Assembly (NCBI RefSeq): GCF_902686445.1
Contig: NC_062216.1
Span: 15,273,084-15,337,083, forward strand
Direction of reading: 5' to 3'
DNA from: Sciurus carolinensis
Taxonomy: Eukaryota; Chordata; Mammalia; Rodentia; Sciuridae
DNA: 64,000 nt
Shown: in pieces, positions 54,116-64,000 of the stretch
Position numbering within the stretch: the first letter of the stretch is position 1
Layout of the letters: every line of letters begins with the position of its first letter
Notes under the pieces: generated by a model
The model's input: only the letters and a program-made list of their open reading frames with translations
What the model was told of the DNA's origin: nothing
The model's database searches: none
Position numbers and translations under genes: made by a program

Positions 54116-55588
54116 GTCTGTGTAGGTAGAAGGTATCACTCACTTAACCAGCTCCGCTGATGGGCCTCTGCATTGTGTGAAATGGAAATTGCATTTTGAA
54201 GGAGGTCTGTGTGCTGAGGGCCATGCCGACTGTAATGAAGGTAGGATTCCTGGCACTGCGCTAAGAATATCTCTTTCCTTCCTTCTTGTATCTCCTTCTC
54301 CCTTCCATGAGAGGCCAGAATATCCCCTGAGCCCTGGGCTCAAGCACTCTGCTGTCCCCGTCCACCTCTACCAGCCTCGCCAGGCTGAGTCTGTTTGCCC
54401 TCCTTGCCTGGGGGATCTGACGGCCCACCTGCCTGGCTCAGACCTTCTTGTTTGCTCAGCTTGGGGTTTGGCAGTGGAGGGTCTTGACACACACGGGGCT
54501 CTGGGAGGGCTTGGGTTAGGGCAAATAGTGGAGGGGAGGAGGAGCGGGGGAGAGGGAGGTGGACCGATAGAGATCAGAGTGCAGGTCATCCCATCCCAGG
54601 AGGTGGGCAGTCAGCGAGGACAGAGGACAGGGCTGCTGTTTGTCATGGCATTTGGCATTTGGGAAATTCGATGAAGCAAACAAGGCCTCATCTCTGGTGA
54701 CTATGAATATTCATGAGGTGCTCTCCCCTGGGAGCAGCTGGGAATTCCTCCAGGCTTGCAGGAGACTCTTCCTCTGATGCGGGCCGGCGGCCTTGGAGGC
54801 AAAGGGCAGATGTGGTCCTTTCTGATTCTGCCTTTCCTCTCCCACCCTCCTCTGGTCCCTCTGACTGTGGGAATATGGCAGAGGGAGAACCAGGGGGCCG
54901 AGGCCTGGGGTCCTCAGTTGGGAGGTTTTGGTCCAACTTCTCTGGGCCTTGAATTCTGTCCCCTGTCCTTCCATTCTCCCATGGAAACTCACAACCAAGG
55001 CCACCTCCAGGGAGGAGCCAGAGGCAGAAGCAGGGAGTTGGATGGAAGCTTAGATGTGGTTTAGATTGGGTGGGGAAACCGAGGCTAAGAGCGCCGTGGC
55101 TGGCCCGCTCTGATGGCAGTTGTGTGACAGAATTGGAGCCGAATCCAGGCAACTGCACCAGAATCCTGATGGCTTACCTCCCTGCTCACCCCTGAACCAG
55201 AGTAGTGTGTTCACTGTGTCCCCATTTTGGACCCTGTACTTGGGTTCAAGCCACTTTCTTCTTGGAGTCTGTCCCCTGCACCATGGCCCCTTTTGCACCT
55301 GGACCGTGCGGTCCTTCATGGCTAAAATGCTCCTGCTACACTTGACACAGATGTCCTCGCTGGGCCATGTAACTTTCCAAGGGGCACCTGTGTCCTGAAC
55401 GGTGTGTGGCACCTCCGTTCCCAACCTGGATAGGGTCACGAGGCCTGGTTACTACAGTCGTCTCACAGGGACGGTGAGTGAGGACCGTCTAGGCCAGCGC
55501 AGCCAGGCAAGACTCTGGGCGTGGACTGAGAGTCGGATGCAGAGAAGAAAGGAATCGCAGAGGTCATCTCTGGGCTGACAGATTTAAG

Positions 55589-55590
<2 letters not shown>
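54116..55590. other. Unique intergenic sequence
   Basis: No gene recognised. Contains a perfect 12-base palindrome at 54703. Open frames to 165 codons look random. Confidence 0.45.
54703..54714. promoter_or_regulatory. Perfect palindrome ATGAATATTCAT
   Basis: Twelve-base inverted repeat in repeat-free sequence. POU-family homodimers bind palindromes of this general form (family knowledge). Single-site evidence only. Confidence 0.3.

Positions 55591-55626
<36 letters not shown>
55591..55626. repeat. Poly(T) tract, 36 bases
   Basis: Thirty-six uninterrupted T, the longest homopolymer in the window, with no SINE or LINE body recognised on either side. Confidence 0.95.
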
Positions 55627-55629
<3 letters not shown>

Positions 55630-55784
55630 GATCATTACATTTGTTTTTCCAAACGAAACCTTACCCAAGGCCTTGCAAATAAAACAGGCGAAAGCAGGCT
55701 GCCCCAGTGCAGGATGTGATGAAGGGCCTGGAGTCACTGACTGAACCCTCTCCTAAACAGGTGGCTTCCCAGCCATGGTTTCCC

Positions 55785-55965
55785 CAGCTTACTCATTACA
55801 CAGATAAAGGAAAGAGGCTCAGAGAGGGATAGGATTTGCTTGCAGTCACACAGCTTGGTAGGAACAGGAGTAGAAGAGGGACAGGATTTGCTTGCAGTCA
55901 CACAGCTTGATAGGAACAGGAGTAGAATTAGAAATGGGGTCTCATGTGCTCTGTTAGGAGCTCTG
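55785..55965 (-). repeat. MIR-type SINE with internal tandem duplication, reverse orientation
   Basis: CTCATTACACAGATAAAGGA, AAGAGGCTCAGAGAGGGATA and GCAGTCACACAGCTTGGTAG match the reversed MIR core. The core is present twice (see 55824-55927). Confidence 0.8.
55824..55927 (-). repeat. 52 bp tandem duplication, two copies
   Basis: Unit GAGGGATAGGATTTGCTTGC ... GGAACAGGAGTAGAA repeated head to tail with 52-base period (55824 and 55876) and two substitutions. Confidence 0.93.
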
Positions 55966-57753
55966 TCTGCCCTGTCCCTGAGTTTTTGAGGGCCCCTTGG
56001 CTAAGTTCTCATTTCTGCTAGGCAGGTGGGTCTCCTTCTGCCCCTGTCCCCAGCCTGGGCCTTTTTTATGTAGTAGGCTCTACATATTTTCTCTGTTGAG
56101 ATTTTTAAGGTGGGGTGGCAGAGAGGATGGGTTTGGCAGAGCTGGGCGGGCAGAGGGGAATGGAGGAACAGAGAGAGAAGGTTCCAAGTGGCGTCTGGTC
56201 TGGACAACAGTGCCCAGCCTCTGGTGTTGTCTGTTCAGGATGAGGGGTGGGGAAAGGCAGGGTGGAGCCTGCAGCTGCTTCATCTCCTTGAAGGGCGGGG
56301 AAGGAGCTCAAAGCCTCTGCAGACTTCGCTGGGACCATTAGTGCTGCTGAGGCCTATGGGTCTGGCCTGTCTTGTGGCCATTCTATTATGCTCTTAGAGG
56401 GATTCTGTGGCCATTTATAGGCCTGGGCGCTGCCAGCCCTGCTGCTTACCCTGAGCTGCTCTCTATCCCTCCCATGACTTTGATGGCTCTTTCCAGAAAG
56501 GGGCCTTTGAAGCCTCTCCCAGCTGCTACCCACCTTCCAGGGATTTGGGCATCCCCACCTTATGCTTGGGGATGAAAATAAGTGAACAGGAGGATATGGA
56601 ACTGGAATGTGACAGGAGGAAGGACACATGGGGTCTCTCGAGCAGGGATTTGCATTCGGCCTCATCTGGGTCTCTGGCATCTGCTGAGACCCAAGAAGGT
56701 GGACAGACCTGGCTCAGCGGAGACTGAGGGGTGCAGGAGTCCCGGCTCTGGCACTGTTTTCTGTGTCAGCCTGGGAAAATTGCCCAGTGCCTTCAGTGCC
56801 TCAGTTTTCCCATCTGGAAGAAGGGCAGTGTTTTCAGCTTCCTCTCCTGCCTTGCGAAGCTGTTGGAGGGTGACTTGTTCCTTATCATTAAACCACAGGG
56901 GCCCCAACAAAGCAAGCTGTGTGCTCGCTCCCTGGAGCAAAGTGGAGGATATAACCAGCCCTGGGGGAGGGTCCCTTCCCCTCCCAGGGACGATGCCTGG
57001 AGGCGGGCACTGGGTTGGCCTTGTGGAGCTGGGGTCGCAGTGGCTTCTGAACATGAAGGCAGGTGGAGAAGACCAAGATGCTTTTGCACCCAGATTAAGA
57101 ATACGAGGCTGCATGCGGTTGCCTAAGCAGGTGCAGTCCCAAGGCCCCTGCAGCTGGCGAGGATGCCAGCAGCGAGGGCTGCAGCCCCTTTCAGTGCCCT
57201 GGCCTTGGTGTTCGGCAGCCCTTGCCTCTCAGGGACTTCTTTCTTGCACACTTTCCCAAGGTCTCCTCAAGGAAAGGCTCCTGTGTATCAGGAGCATTCG
57301 ACATCATCCAGCATCCACTGACTGCACCCCTTACAAAAAAAAGTCATTTTGTTTCTATAGAAACTGAATTTCTAGAATGATCCAGCTGTACAATACTGCA
57401 TGTCATTTCCTCTCCCTTAACCTTAGTTTTTTTATCTGTGAATCCAGAGGGCAGAAGTGATGATAGGTTGGCCCTCATTACCACGGAGGATGCTCCAGTT
57501 CATCTCTGATGTTTCAAGTCTATGGATCCTTGTTGAAGTGGCCCTCTCCTGCTCTAATGGTGTAGCAGCTCCCTACCCACTAAATTCCAAGGCAGCTCCG
57601 CCAGCTCCTCTTTTCTATGATCCTGCTGAAATGTTGCTGGTAACTGATATGTTCCCTGGAATGGTCCTTCACCCCACGGTAGACTGGCATTGCTCTTCAA
57701 ATGGCCTCTGTTTTCTCAGCTGGAGATGTCACATACTTCTACTTTCTACTTGC
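55966..57753. other. Unassigned intergenic sequence with a MIR piece
   Basis: A MIR-like fragment (+) lies at about 56730-56860 (CCGGCTCTGGCACTGTTTTC, GTGCCTCAGTTTTCCCATCT). The 261-codon + frame at 56582-57367 runs through it and has no recognisable domain, so it is not called as a gene. Confidence 0.45.
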
Positions 57754-58391
57754 TCATCATCATCCATCCACCCACTCATCCATCCACTCATCCATCTATC
57801 CTTCCACTTATCTATCCACTCATCCATCTATCCATTCACTTCTCTATTCATCCATCTACTCATTCATTCATTCACTCACCTGCCCACCTATCCATCCACC
57901 TGTAAAGTCATCCATCCATCCATCCATCCATCCATCCATCCATCCACCCATCCATCCATCCACACAGTTATCCATCCATCCATCCATCCATCCACACATC
58001 CATCTATCCATCCATCTATCCATCCACCCACATAGTCATCCATCCACCCATCCATCCATCCATCCACACAGCTATCATCCATCCACACATCCATTCATCC
58101 ATCCATCTATCCATCCATCCACACAGTCATCCATCCATCCATCTATATAGTCATCCATCTATCCATCCAACCATCCATCCATCCATCCATCCATCCATCC
58201 ATCCATCCATCCATCTATCCATCCACCCACATAGTCATCCTTCCATCCATCCATCCATCCATCCATCCATCCATCCATCCATCTATCCATCCACCCACTT
58301 AGTCATCCATCCATCCATCCATCCATCCTTCCATCCATTCATCCATCCACACATCCACCCATTTCTCCATCCATCCATCCACTCATCCATT
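57754..58391. repeat. (ATCC)n satellite, about 640 bp, with recurrent interruptions
   Basis: Tetranucleotide ATCC/CATC array, most regular from 57905 to 58390. It is interrupted at intervals by variants of CACATAGTCATCC (around 57903, 57960, 58029, 58065, 58118, 58145, 58229, 58297). The array has no stop codons in some frames and so generates false open frames of 149-192 codons on both strands. Confidence 0.97.
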
Positions 58392-58554
58392 CTACATGGT
58401 TATTTGAAGTGCCCATGATGAACCCAAATGTTCTGTTTATCTTACATATACAGAGCTAGGAAGCATAGCCCCTCTTACTTGCCCTGAGTTTATGAATGGA
58501 CAATATACAGCAACTATAACACAGAGCACAACAGTTCTTGAGTTAACCCAAAAT
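58392..58554. other. Unassigned intergenic sequence
   Basis: Short AT-rich flank of the satellite; nothing recognised. Confidence 0.4.
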
Positions 58555-58690
58555 TTCAGGTCTGTCTACACCACTCACTTAATAATTAGTTGTGTAATCT
58601 TGTGGGAGTTACTTAACCTCTCTGAATCTGTTTCTTCATTTGCAAAGTGGAGATAATAATACAGGGCATACTGAAGGTAAAAAAGAATCT
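58555..58690 (+). repeat. MIR-type SINE fragment
   Basis: GTTGTGTAATCTTGTGGGAG, TTACTTAACCTCTCTGAATC, CTTCATTTGCAAAGTGGAGA and TAATAATACAGGG match the MIR core well. Confidence 0.85.
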
Positions 58691-60209
58691 CAGTAAATGT
58701 CATTCTCTTTCTCTACAGGAGGTACAAACACATGGTGTGGCAGTAGATGACAGGGAAGTATTTGAGGCTGGGGCATCTCAAGGAAGACCTCTAGGAGTAG
58801 CTGACATGGGAGACAGGAGGTGGCCAGGATGGGAGAGCGCAGGGTGAGCAGCACTTTGCACCTTGAGGAGCAGGCATGGTCAAGAAGGTGGGAGGGCCCC
58901 GGCTGCCAGGCTGAGGAAGGAGTTCTGTTCGGGAGGCTGTGGGGTTTTAGAGCAGGACACATGGGTCACTGGCTCCTGGGGCCCAGCTAGACTTGCAGCC
59001 CCTGAGTGACTAAGCCAAGCTTCCTCTTAGAACTATAAAGCAGGACCTGACGCTGAGATGGCTATGAGAGGACCCCTTTCAACGTCAGCCCTCCTGAGTG
59101 ACCTCAGAGCACCCCGTGCCTCTCTGGGTCTCAGGGTCCTTGTCAGCAACAACAGGGGCCCTAATGCAGTGGGCCCTCCAGCTTTGGGTCCTTCGCCAGG
59201 GTCTCCAGGCTCTTTCGTGTCTGCCTCTACCTCCCGCCTTCCTCCCTCGGTGTCTCTCCCCACAGAGTGAGGAAGCCATTTGATGTGCCGTCTTGGTCCT
59301 GCTGCGCCAGGGTTGGGTGAGTTGGCACCTCCGGCTCTGGCGCTGAGCATGCCAGCTTTGTTGTTAGGAAACTACTGCTGTGAAGGGGAGCAGGCTCCCG
59401 CCTCCTTTCAGGCTCCCCGCACAGCTGTTTGTGAGCTGAGAGGGCTCCCTTCTCCCTGCCCACAGAGGACAGGGGAGGTTCTGGGCCTGGCTGTGCCAGA
59501 GGGTACCCAGCAAGCTTGGGTGGGGGCTGCCCCAGCCTGAAGCCTCCAACCCTACAGTGAGTAGCCAAGAAGGGCAGGGGAGCTCCTTGGGAGAAGAGGG
59601 GTAGATGCTCCATGGTTCCCACCAGACGGGTCCCCTGCTCCTGGGGAGAGGTTGGTCTGACTGGCAGAGGCTTCCAGGCTGGTGCCTGCAGCTGGGAATG
59701 TCCGTGAGAGTTTGGGGCAGGCACCCAAAGGCAACAAGAGATGAGCATCCATTCACCAGCCCCAACTCTGGGGAGAGCATGTCACGCAGCCAGGACAGGC
59801 CTGAGAAGTCAGGAGGACTCTGTCCACGGTGGATGACGAAAGCTCAGAGGGAAGGCCTTCCTGCTTTCCCCCATGTCCCTCCTAGTACATCTGGAGCCCC
59901 CATTAGAAGTAGTCAATTTTGGCAGAGGCCGTGCCTTCAGGGGACACTTTCCTCTGCTTCTGAGGAGATTTAGATTCACCAACGGCAAGCTGGGGGTTGG
60001 AGAGGCCTGTGCACAGGCAAGGGGGAGTGCCAGGTGTCCCAGGAACAGGACACAAGACCAGGCAAGGTCAAGAAGACACAGTCCCATGACCACATCCTCG
60101 TCTGCAACCCCAGGAAACCTGTTCCAACTGGGCTGGGACAGATTCCCCTGTAGCCAACCCAGGAGAGGTCCTGCTGGTGGCCATGAAACCAGCTCCACCT
60201 CTGGTTCCT
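58691..60209. other. Unassigned intergenic sequence
   Basis: No gene recognised. A weak MIR-like stretch at 59080-59160. Overlapping chance frames (up to 173 codons at 59227-59748, - strand). Confidence 0.45.
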
Positions 60210-60320
60210 TGCTTTCTAGCTGGGTTGCTTGGGCAGGTGGCTGATCCTCTCTAGTCTTTTTCTAACTGGAGGCGGGAGTGATCTCGTCGACCACCAGGAT
60301 GCAGTGAAGAGCAGTATTAG
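60210..60320 (+). repeat. Possible MIR fragment
   Basis: TAGCTGGGTTGCTTGGGCAG, GTGGCTGATCCTCTCTAGTC loosely follows the MIR core. Confidence 0.4.
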
Positions 60321-60729
60321 AATAGTGACTGTCACCAAGGACGAGGGGCTGCTGTCCTGGGGAGGAGGGCTTCAGGCTGACGTTCCGTGAAGCTCCTCGG
60401 GCTGCAGACCAGGCTAGCGTTCCTTACCAAGCTTCTTTCTATCCCCCTCTTGTCCTGGGTCTCAGCTCATCTCTGTATCTCTGGCTGCTGTCATCTGTTA
60501 TCTCCTTGTCTATCTGGCTCCCATCTCATGCTCTCTGCCCCTCCGTTCCCCTCCTCCCTCCTCCCTCTGGCTACCCGCTTGCCATCTGGCTGGCCAACAC
60601 TCAGCGCTGTGGTTCTCTGCCCCCGCCCCTCCCCTCCCCCCCGACCCCAGGATGTCCTGGACAAGGCCACCTGCCCATCTTCCTACCCCCTCTTTCTTCC
60701 CATGACCCTGTTCAGAGCCCTTTCCCAGC
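60321..60729. other. Unassigned pyrimidine-rich sequence
   Basis: C/T-rich stretches (60540-60650); no gene recognised. Confidence 0.4.
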
Positions 60730-61220
60730 ACTCTCGCCCCGCCCGCGCCCCGGGTCAGGCGGGCAGCCGTGGAGTGGAGCAATGCGGGCAGATGGGGATG
60801 GAACGCAGCCTCCCGAGGCGAGGGTCGGGCCTGCTAATTCCCCGCTCTGGGTGGAGGATGCGGAGGCCTCATTGAATTATGTCACATTCACTCAGCCGCT
60901 CCCCCCAGATGATGCAGAGCAGCCCGCTCGCCCTTCGCTGCCAGGACCTAATGGAGAGAGATCTCCTCCTGCCTGGCCGACCACAGGGTCCTCCTGGAAC
61001 AGGACTGGGCCCAGCCTGTCTGGCCTTGGGGCTCTTGGCCTGCTGCGATTGGCTGTTCACTCTAATTATACCCAGCAGTTGGCCCCGGGAGCTTCTCCCT
61101 CTTCCCTTAATCGCTGTGGAATTGGATCTCGGTGGCCCTCATTCCACTGCTGCCCCCTCCCACTTGGCCACTGCCTGCAGGAGCCAGGCTGGCCCTGCCT
61201 CTGCTGTGAGGCCCAAGGGT
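60730..61220. promoter_or_regulatory. Candidate regulatory block
   Basis: Repeat-free segment with a GC-box-like CGCCCCGCCCGCGCCCCGGG-type start, then CCTCATTGAATTATGTCACA, TCACTCTAATTATACCCAG and CCTTAATCGCTGTGGAATTG: GC-rich and homeodomain/CRE-like elements side by side. Also opens a 238-codon + frame (60506-61222), which looks like chance. Conservation not tested. Confidence 0.35.
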
Positions 61221-61944
61221 GAGTGCACTAGGGAGGTGACCAGAGAAACGCAGGACTGGAACCCAGGCGAGGCTGCTTGTCCCGTCTGGAGTGCAGGCCT
61301 CTGGGGACTGGGGTGGTGTTTGGTCCTGGCATGGAGTCTTCACTGACTCTAGCTGTGCCACACGCCATCGGAGATTCCAGAGGAGCCCCAGACGCTTCCC
61401 CTTCCTCAGGATGCTTAGGCTGGAGAACCAAGGCCAGCAGAGCCAAGCGATCACACACAGCGCCAGCCGGGAGGGAGAGGGGATTGAGAGGGACCAGATA
61501 GCCACAGAGCACACGTCTGCTGGGAGTTGTTGGATGGCAGCTCCTTTCATGGACATTATGCCACCCAGTCCTCACCAATCCACGAAGGAGGGATTGTCTC
61601 TGTTTTCAGGTGGGGAGACTGAGGCCCAGAGTCATTGGTAAGTGACAGAATCTGGTGCCCAGAGTCTTGACCCAAGCCTTTCTTTCCCACTGGCTCTCTG
61701 GCCAGCGTGGTCAGGGAGGTCAGTGGTAGAGGGATGGGGAGGGCTGCAGGTGGGCACAGTGGAGTTTAGACACTGGATACTGAGGGGGGCAAGGTGAGAG
61801 GGCATCCCCAGGGCATGCTGGGGGATGCTGGAAATGGGTGGCAGGCCAGGCGACTCAGAGCCTGAGGAGCTCACAGGAGAGTCTGGTCCTCATTCGGTAG
61901 AGGGGACCTCCTAAGGAGAACGACCAGGAGGCCAGTATAGTGGG
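61221..61944. other. Unassigned sequence with a MIR piece
   Basis: A MIR-like stretch lies at about 61555-61640 (TCTCTGTTTTCAGGTGGGGA, GACTGAGGCCCAGAGTC, reverse orientation). No gene recognised. Confidence 0.45.
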
Positions 61945-62370
61945 GTGAGTTGTGACCCATGAAAGCTGAGCTGAGTCCTGATCCCCAGTACCTGGGAATG
62001 TGACCTTATTTGGAAATGGGATCTTCGCAGACAGAATGAAGAATTTCAAGATGAGATCCTAGTGGATTTAGGGTGGGCCTAAATGACTCCATGACTGATA
62101 GCTTTATAGGAAAATGGACAGGGAGAATTGAGATGAAGGAGAAAAGAGCCATGTGGAGTGGCCACAGTGGCCAGGTGACATGGCCACAAGCCAAGGCATG
62201 CCAGGAGCTACCAGAAGCAGGAAGGGACAGGGCAGGATCCCCCCCTGGAGCTGCTGGAGGGCACTCAGCCCAGCCTGCATCTTGACATCAGAGCTCTGGT
62301 CTCTACAACTGTGAGAGAATACCATGGAACCGGAGATGATTTGTTATGGCAGCCACAGAAACTCATACGT
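61945..62370 (+). mobile_element. MLT1-like MaLR LTR
   Basis: GTCCTGATCCCCAGTACCTG, GGAATGTGACCTTATTTGGA, GATCCTAGTGGATTTAGGGT, GGCCACAAGCCAAGGCATGC and TTTGTTATGGCAGCCACAGA follow an old MLT1-type LTR end to end. Confidence 0.85.
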
Positions 62371-62692
62371 GCAGGAATTCACTGTTCAGCCCAGGAAAGT
62401 GAGCAGGGGAGGCAAGTTGGAAGCTGCTGTCTTAAGGAAGCTTGGAGCCCACGCTGTGAACATCCTGAGGCCTCTTGGGGATCCCCACATGGCCTGTGGC
62501 AGTAGGAATGGCCAGATAATTCATTCTTTTGCTTTTTGCTATTGGCTAGAAGGACATGCAAATCCCAGAATGAGGGTCCCCAGGTATCTGAGGGAAGTAT
62601 TTTTAGGCCAAACAGAAAGCACACCCTACTTCACTGTGGCTAGTACACACATGGAACTCATCACCCCTTAAGAACAGACCCTGTTAGAAATA
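62371..62692. other. Unassigned intergenic sequence
   Basis: About 320 bases between two LTRs; nothing recognised. Confidence 0.4.
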
Positions 62693-63059
62693 TGCTATGG
62701 TTTGAATATGTTCTGAGTACGTTCCCCAGAGGTTCACTTGTTGGAAGTTTGCTCTCCAGTGTGGTGATGCGAAGAGGTAGGACCTAGCAGGAGGTCACTG
62801 GGGGTTCCTGCCCTTGGAGGGGAGTGATGAAATTTTCCTTGCGAAACCCCAGTCTTTTGATTTTCTATCTCATGTGATCTCTTCAGCAATGAAGATGCCA
62901 TTGTCATTGTGATATCACGTGTCATAAAATTCTTACTAGAGCTGAGCTGAGGCTGGCACCATTTGAGCTTTCAGAACTGTGAGCTAAATAAACCTCTTTT
63001 CTTTATAAAGGACTCAGCCTCCAGTATTTAGTTATAGTGCCAGAAAATGGACTAATACA
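62693..63059 (+). mobile_element. MaLR-type LTR (MST-like)
   Basis: TGCTATGGTTTGAATATGTT at the start; GAACTGTGAGCTAAATAAAC, CTCTTTTCTTTATAAAGGAC and GGACTAATACA at the end (367 bp). Flanks AAATA and AAACA differ by one base, a likely target duplication. Poly(A) signal AATAAA retained. Confidence 0.9.
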
Positions 63060-64000
63060 AAACATTAAACCTGTTCCAAGTGGCACTGTGCTGATTTGGT
63101 GGACAGTGGTGCTATGACATGGTAGTAAAGGGAATGAAGGCTATTTCAGGATGAGAGCATGGGAAGACAACTTCTTTCTCCCAGTAACCATCCTGTGAGG
63201 CCACGTCCTGATGTAGAACCTGTGCTTTGAATAAATTAGGGTTTTGCTCCAGGTGGGAGATTCTCAGGTCCTGGTAGAAAAATTAATCCAGGCCAGCTAT
63301 TCTGTAATAATGGGCTGACTTTCTAGTCTCATTCCCTCCCCACGGCTCCCGATGACAAATGGGACTCATGTCTGCGAGTATTAAGGTGGTGTCCCTGAGT
63401 GAAGTCATTTCCAGCTTGAACTTAAAGAACAGAATTAAACCAGGTAAGTGCGGGTTTTGTTTTAAGAGTTCATGATGCTTGAGAAGCCTCAGTGAACGTG
63501 GACAACCGGGCATGAGGCCTGCGTGTTAAGGGAAAAGTTTCTTAAAACAAGGGTTAAGAGTGCAGAGCTCTAGGGCTGGGGTTACCCTCCTAACCTCTTC
63601 CTGCTGGATGGGTGTGCCGGCAAGAGGCAGGAGAAATGGAAATGTACACCAAGGAGGGGAGGAAAGGAGGCTGTGAGGCCTTTTATTTGACCACAGGCCT
63701 CTGTGCCCAGAATGTTCCTCCCCGCTCCCTGCTGCTCACAGCTCTGTGGGGCTGTGGCTTTTTCCTCTGTAGAGGGCTAGATGTTTTCCAGCACACCCTG
63801 CTTCTGAGCCATCCTCTCTTAACACAATCTCTCCCTGCCTCCCTGCCTCCCTCCCTCCCTGCCAGCCAGTTAGACAATCGCCAAGAGGCCTCCTTCTTGC
63901 TCCCAGTGAGTTTCTTCAAGGAAATATTGAGAGTGGCCTCTGTTGCTCATTTTCCTCTTGGTGGCTCTTTCTCCTTGTTGAGCTCCTTCATCTTTAGCTG
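63060..64000. other. Unassigned right edge with candidate regulatory block
   Basis: No gene recognised. 63230-63480 is repeat-free with TAAT-type cores and a donor-like CAGGTAAGTG at 63440. A CCTG/CCTC simple stretch lies at 63834-63862. Window ends in unique sequence. Confidence 0.45.
63230..63480. promoter_or_regulatory. Candidate conserved non-coding block (low confidence)
   Basis: AAAATTAATCCAGG, CTGTAATAATGGGCTGAC and GCGAGTATTAAGGTGG in unique sequence, followed by AATTAAACCAGGTAAGTGCG, which resembles a splice donor. Evidence is motif content only. Confidence 0.28.

Noticed and set aside
56582..57367. 261-codon open frame, + strand
   Set aside because: Passes through a MIR fragment; overlapping long frames exist on the other strand. 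No domain or splice context.
57457..58150. Frames of 149-192 codons rich in H, P, S, I
   Set aside because: They translate the ATCC satellite, which lacks stop codons in several frames.
57905..58390. Regularly interrupted repeats resembling a CRISPR array
   Set aside because: Four-base satellite in a mammalian nuclear genome; spacing irregular and no cas genes.
60506..61222. 238-codon open frame, + strand
   Set aside because: No recognisable domain and several competing frames in the same GC-rich stretch. Kept only as a possible regulatory block.
62985..62995. AATAAA as a gene poly(A) signal
   Set aside because: Lies at the expected position of the LTR's own signal within the 62693-63059 element; likewise the AATAAA at about 30555 belongs to an LTR.

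Overview
This 64 kb window is nuclear DNA from a placental mammal. It most likely comes from a squirrel-family rodent (ground squirrel, marmot or relative). The evidence is a set of dimeric SINEs with a B1/7SL-like left half and an ID/tRNA-like right half, standalone ID-type monomers, and LINE-1 tails of a type I associate with sciurids. Repeat family names were assigned by eye from remembered consensus sequences, so subfamily labels are approximate.

The only protein-coding gene I can support is DOK2 (docking protein 2, p56Dok) on the + strand at the left edge. Four coding exons (154-435, 652-739, 1465-1649, 2092-2694) join in frame with canonical splice sites. They encode most of the PH domain, the whole PTB domain and the tyrosine-rich tail. 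The first coding exon lies upstream of the window. A 3' UTR of about 0.46 kb ends at an ATTAAA signal near 3137.

From about 3.2 kb to the right edge I find no further gene. From remembered mammalian gene order (DOK2 next to GFRA2 on human 8p21.3), this is probably the DOK2-GFRA2 intergenic interval; that is inference. It holds many MaLR-type LTRs in both orientations, old LINE-1 pieces, MIR and L2 fragments, DNA-transposon fossils (MER5A-like, Tigger-like, other hAT-like), possible ERV LTR remnants at 42.0-43.3 kb, about a dozen SINEs, dinucleotide microsatellites and a roughly 640 bp ATCC satellite at 57.75-58.39 kb. The repeats are layered: an LTR sits inside a SINE (20.0-20.6 kb), an LTR inside a LINE-1 (48.6-49.65 kb), and SINE-type elements inside LINE-1s (16.7 and 21.9-22.1 kb).

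The unique sequence between repeats includes a few candidate regulatory blocks (about 7.37-7.48, 32.05-32.40, 38.0-38.2, 60.73-61.22 and 63.23-63.48 kb) and two strong, convergently oriented CTCF-like motifs downstream of DOK2 (5714 and 9287). I also found local duplications that repeats do not fully explain (167 bp, 62 bp, 36 bp and a 52 bp tandem copy). I saw no sign of an undescribed gene system. The points worth checking are the duplications, the nested insertions and the candidate regulatory sequences.
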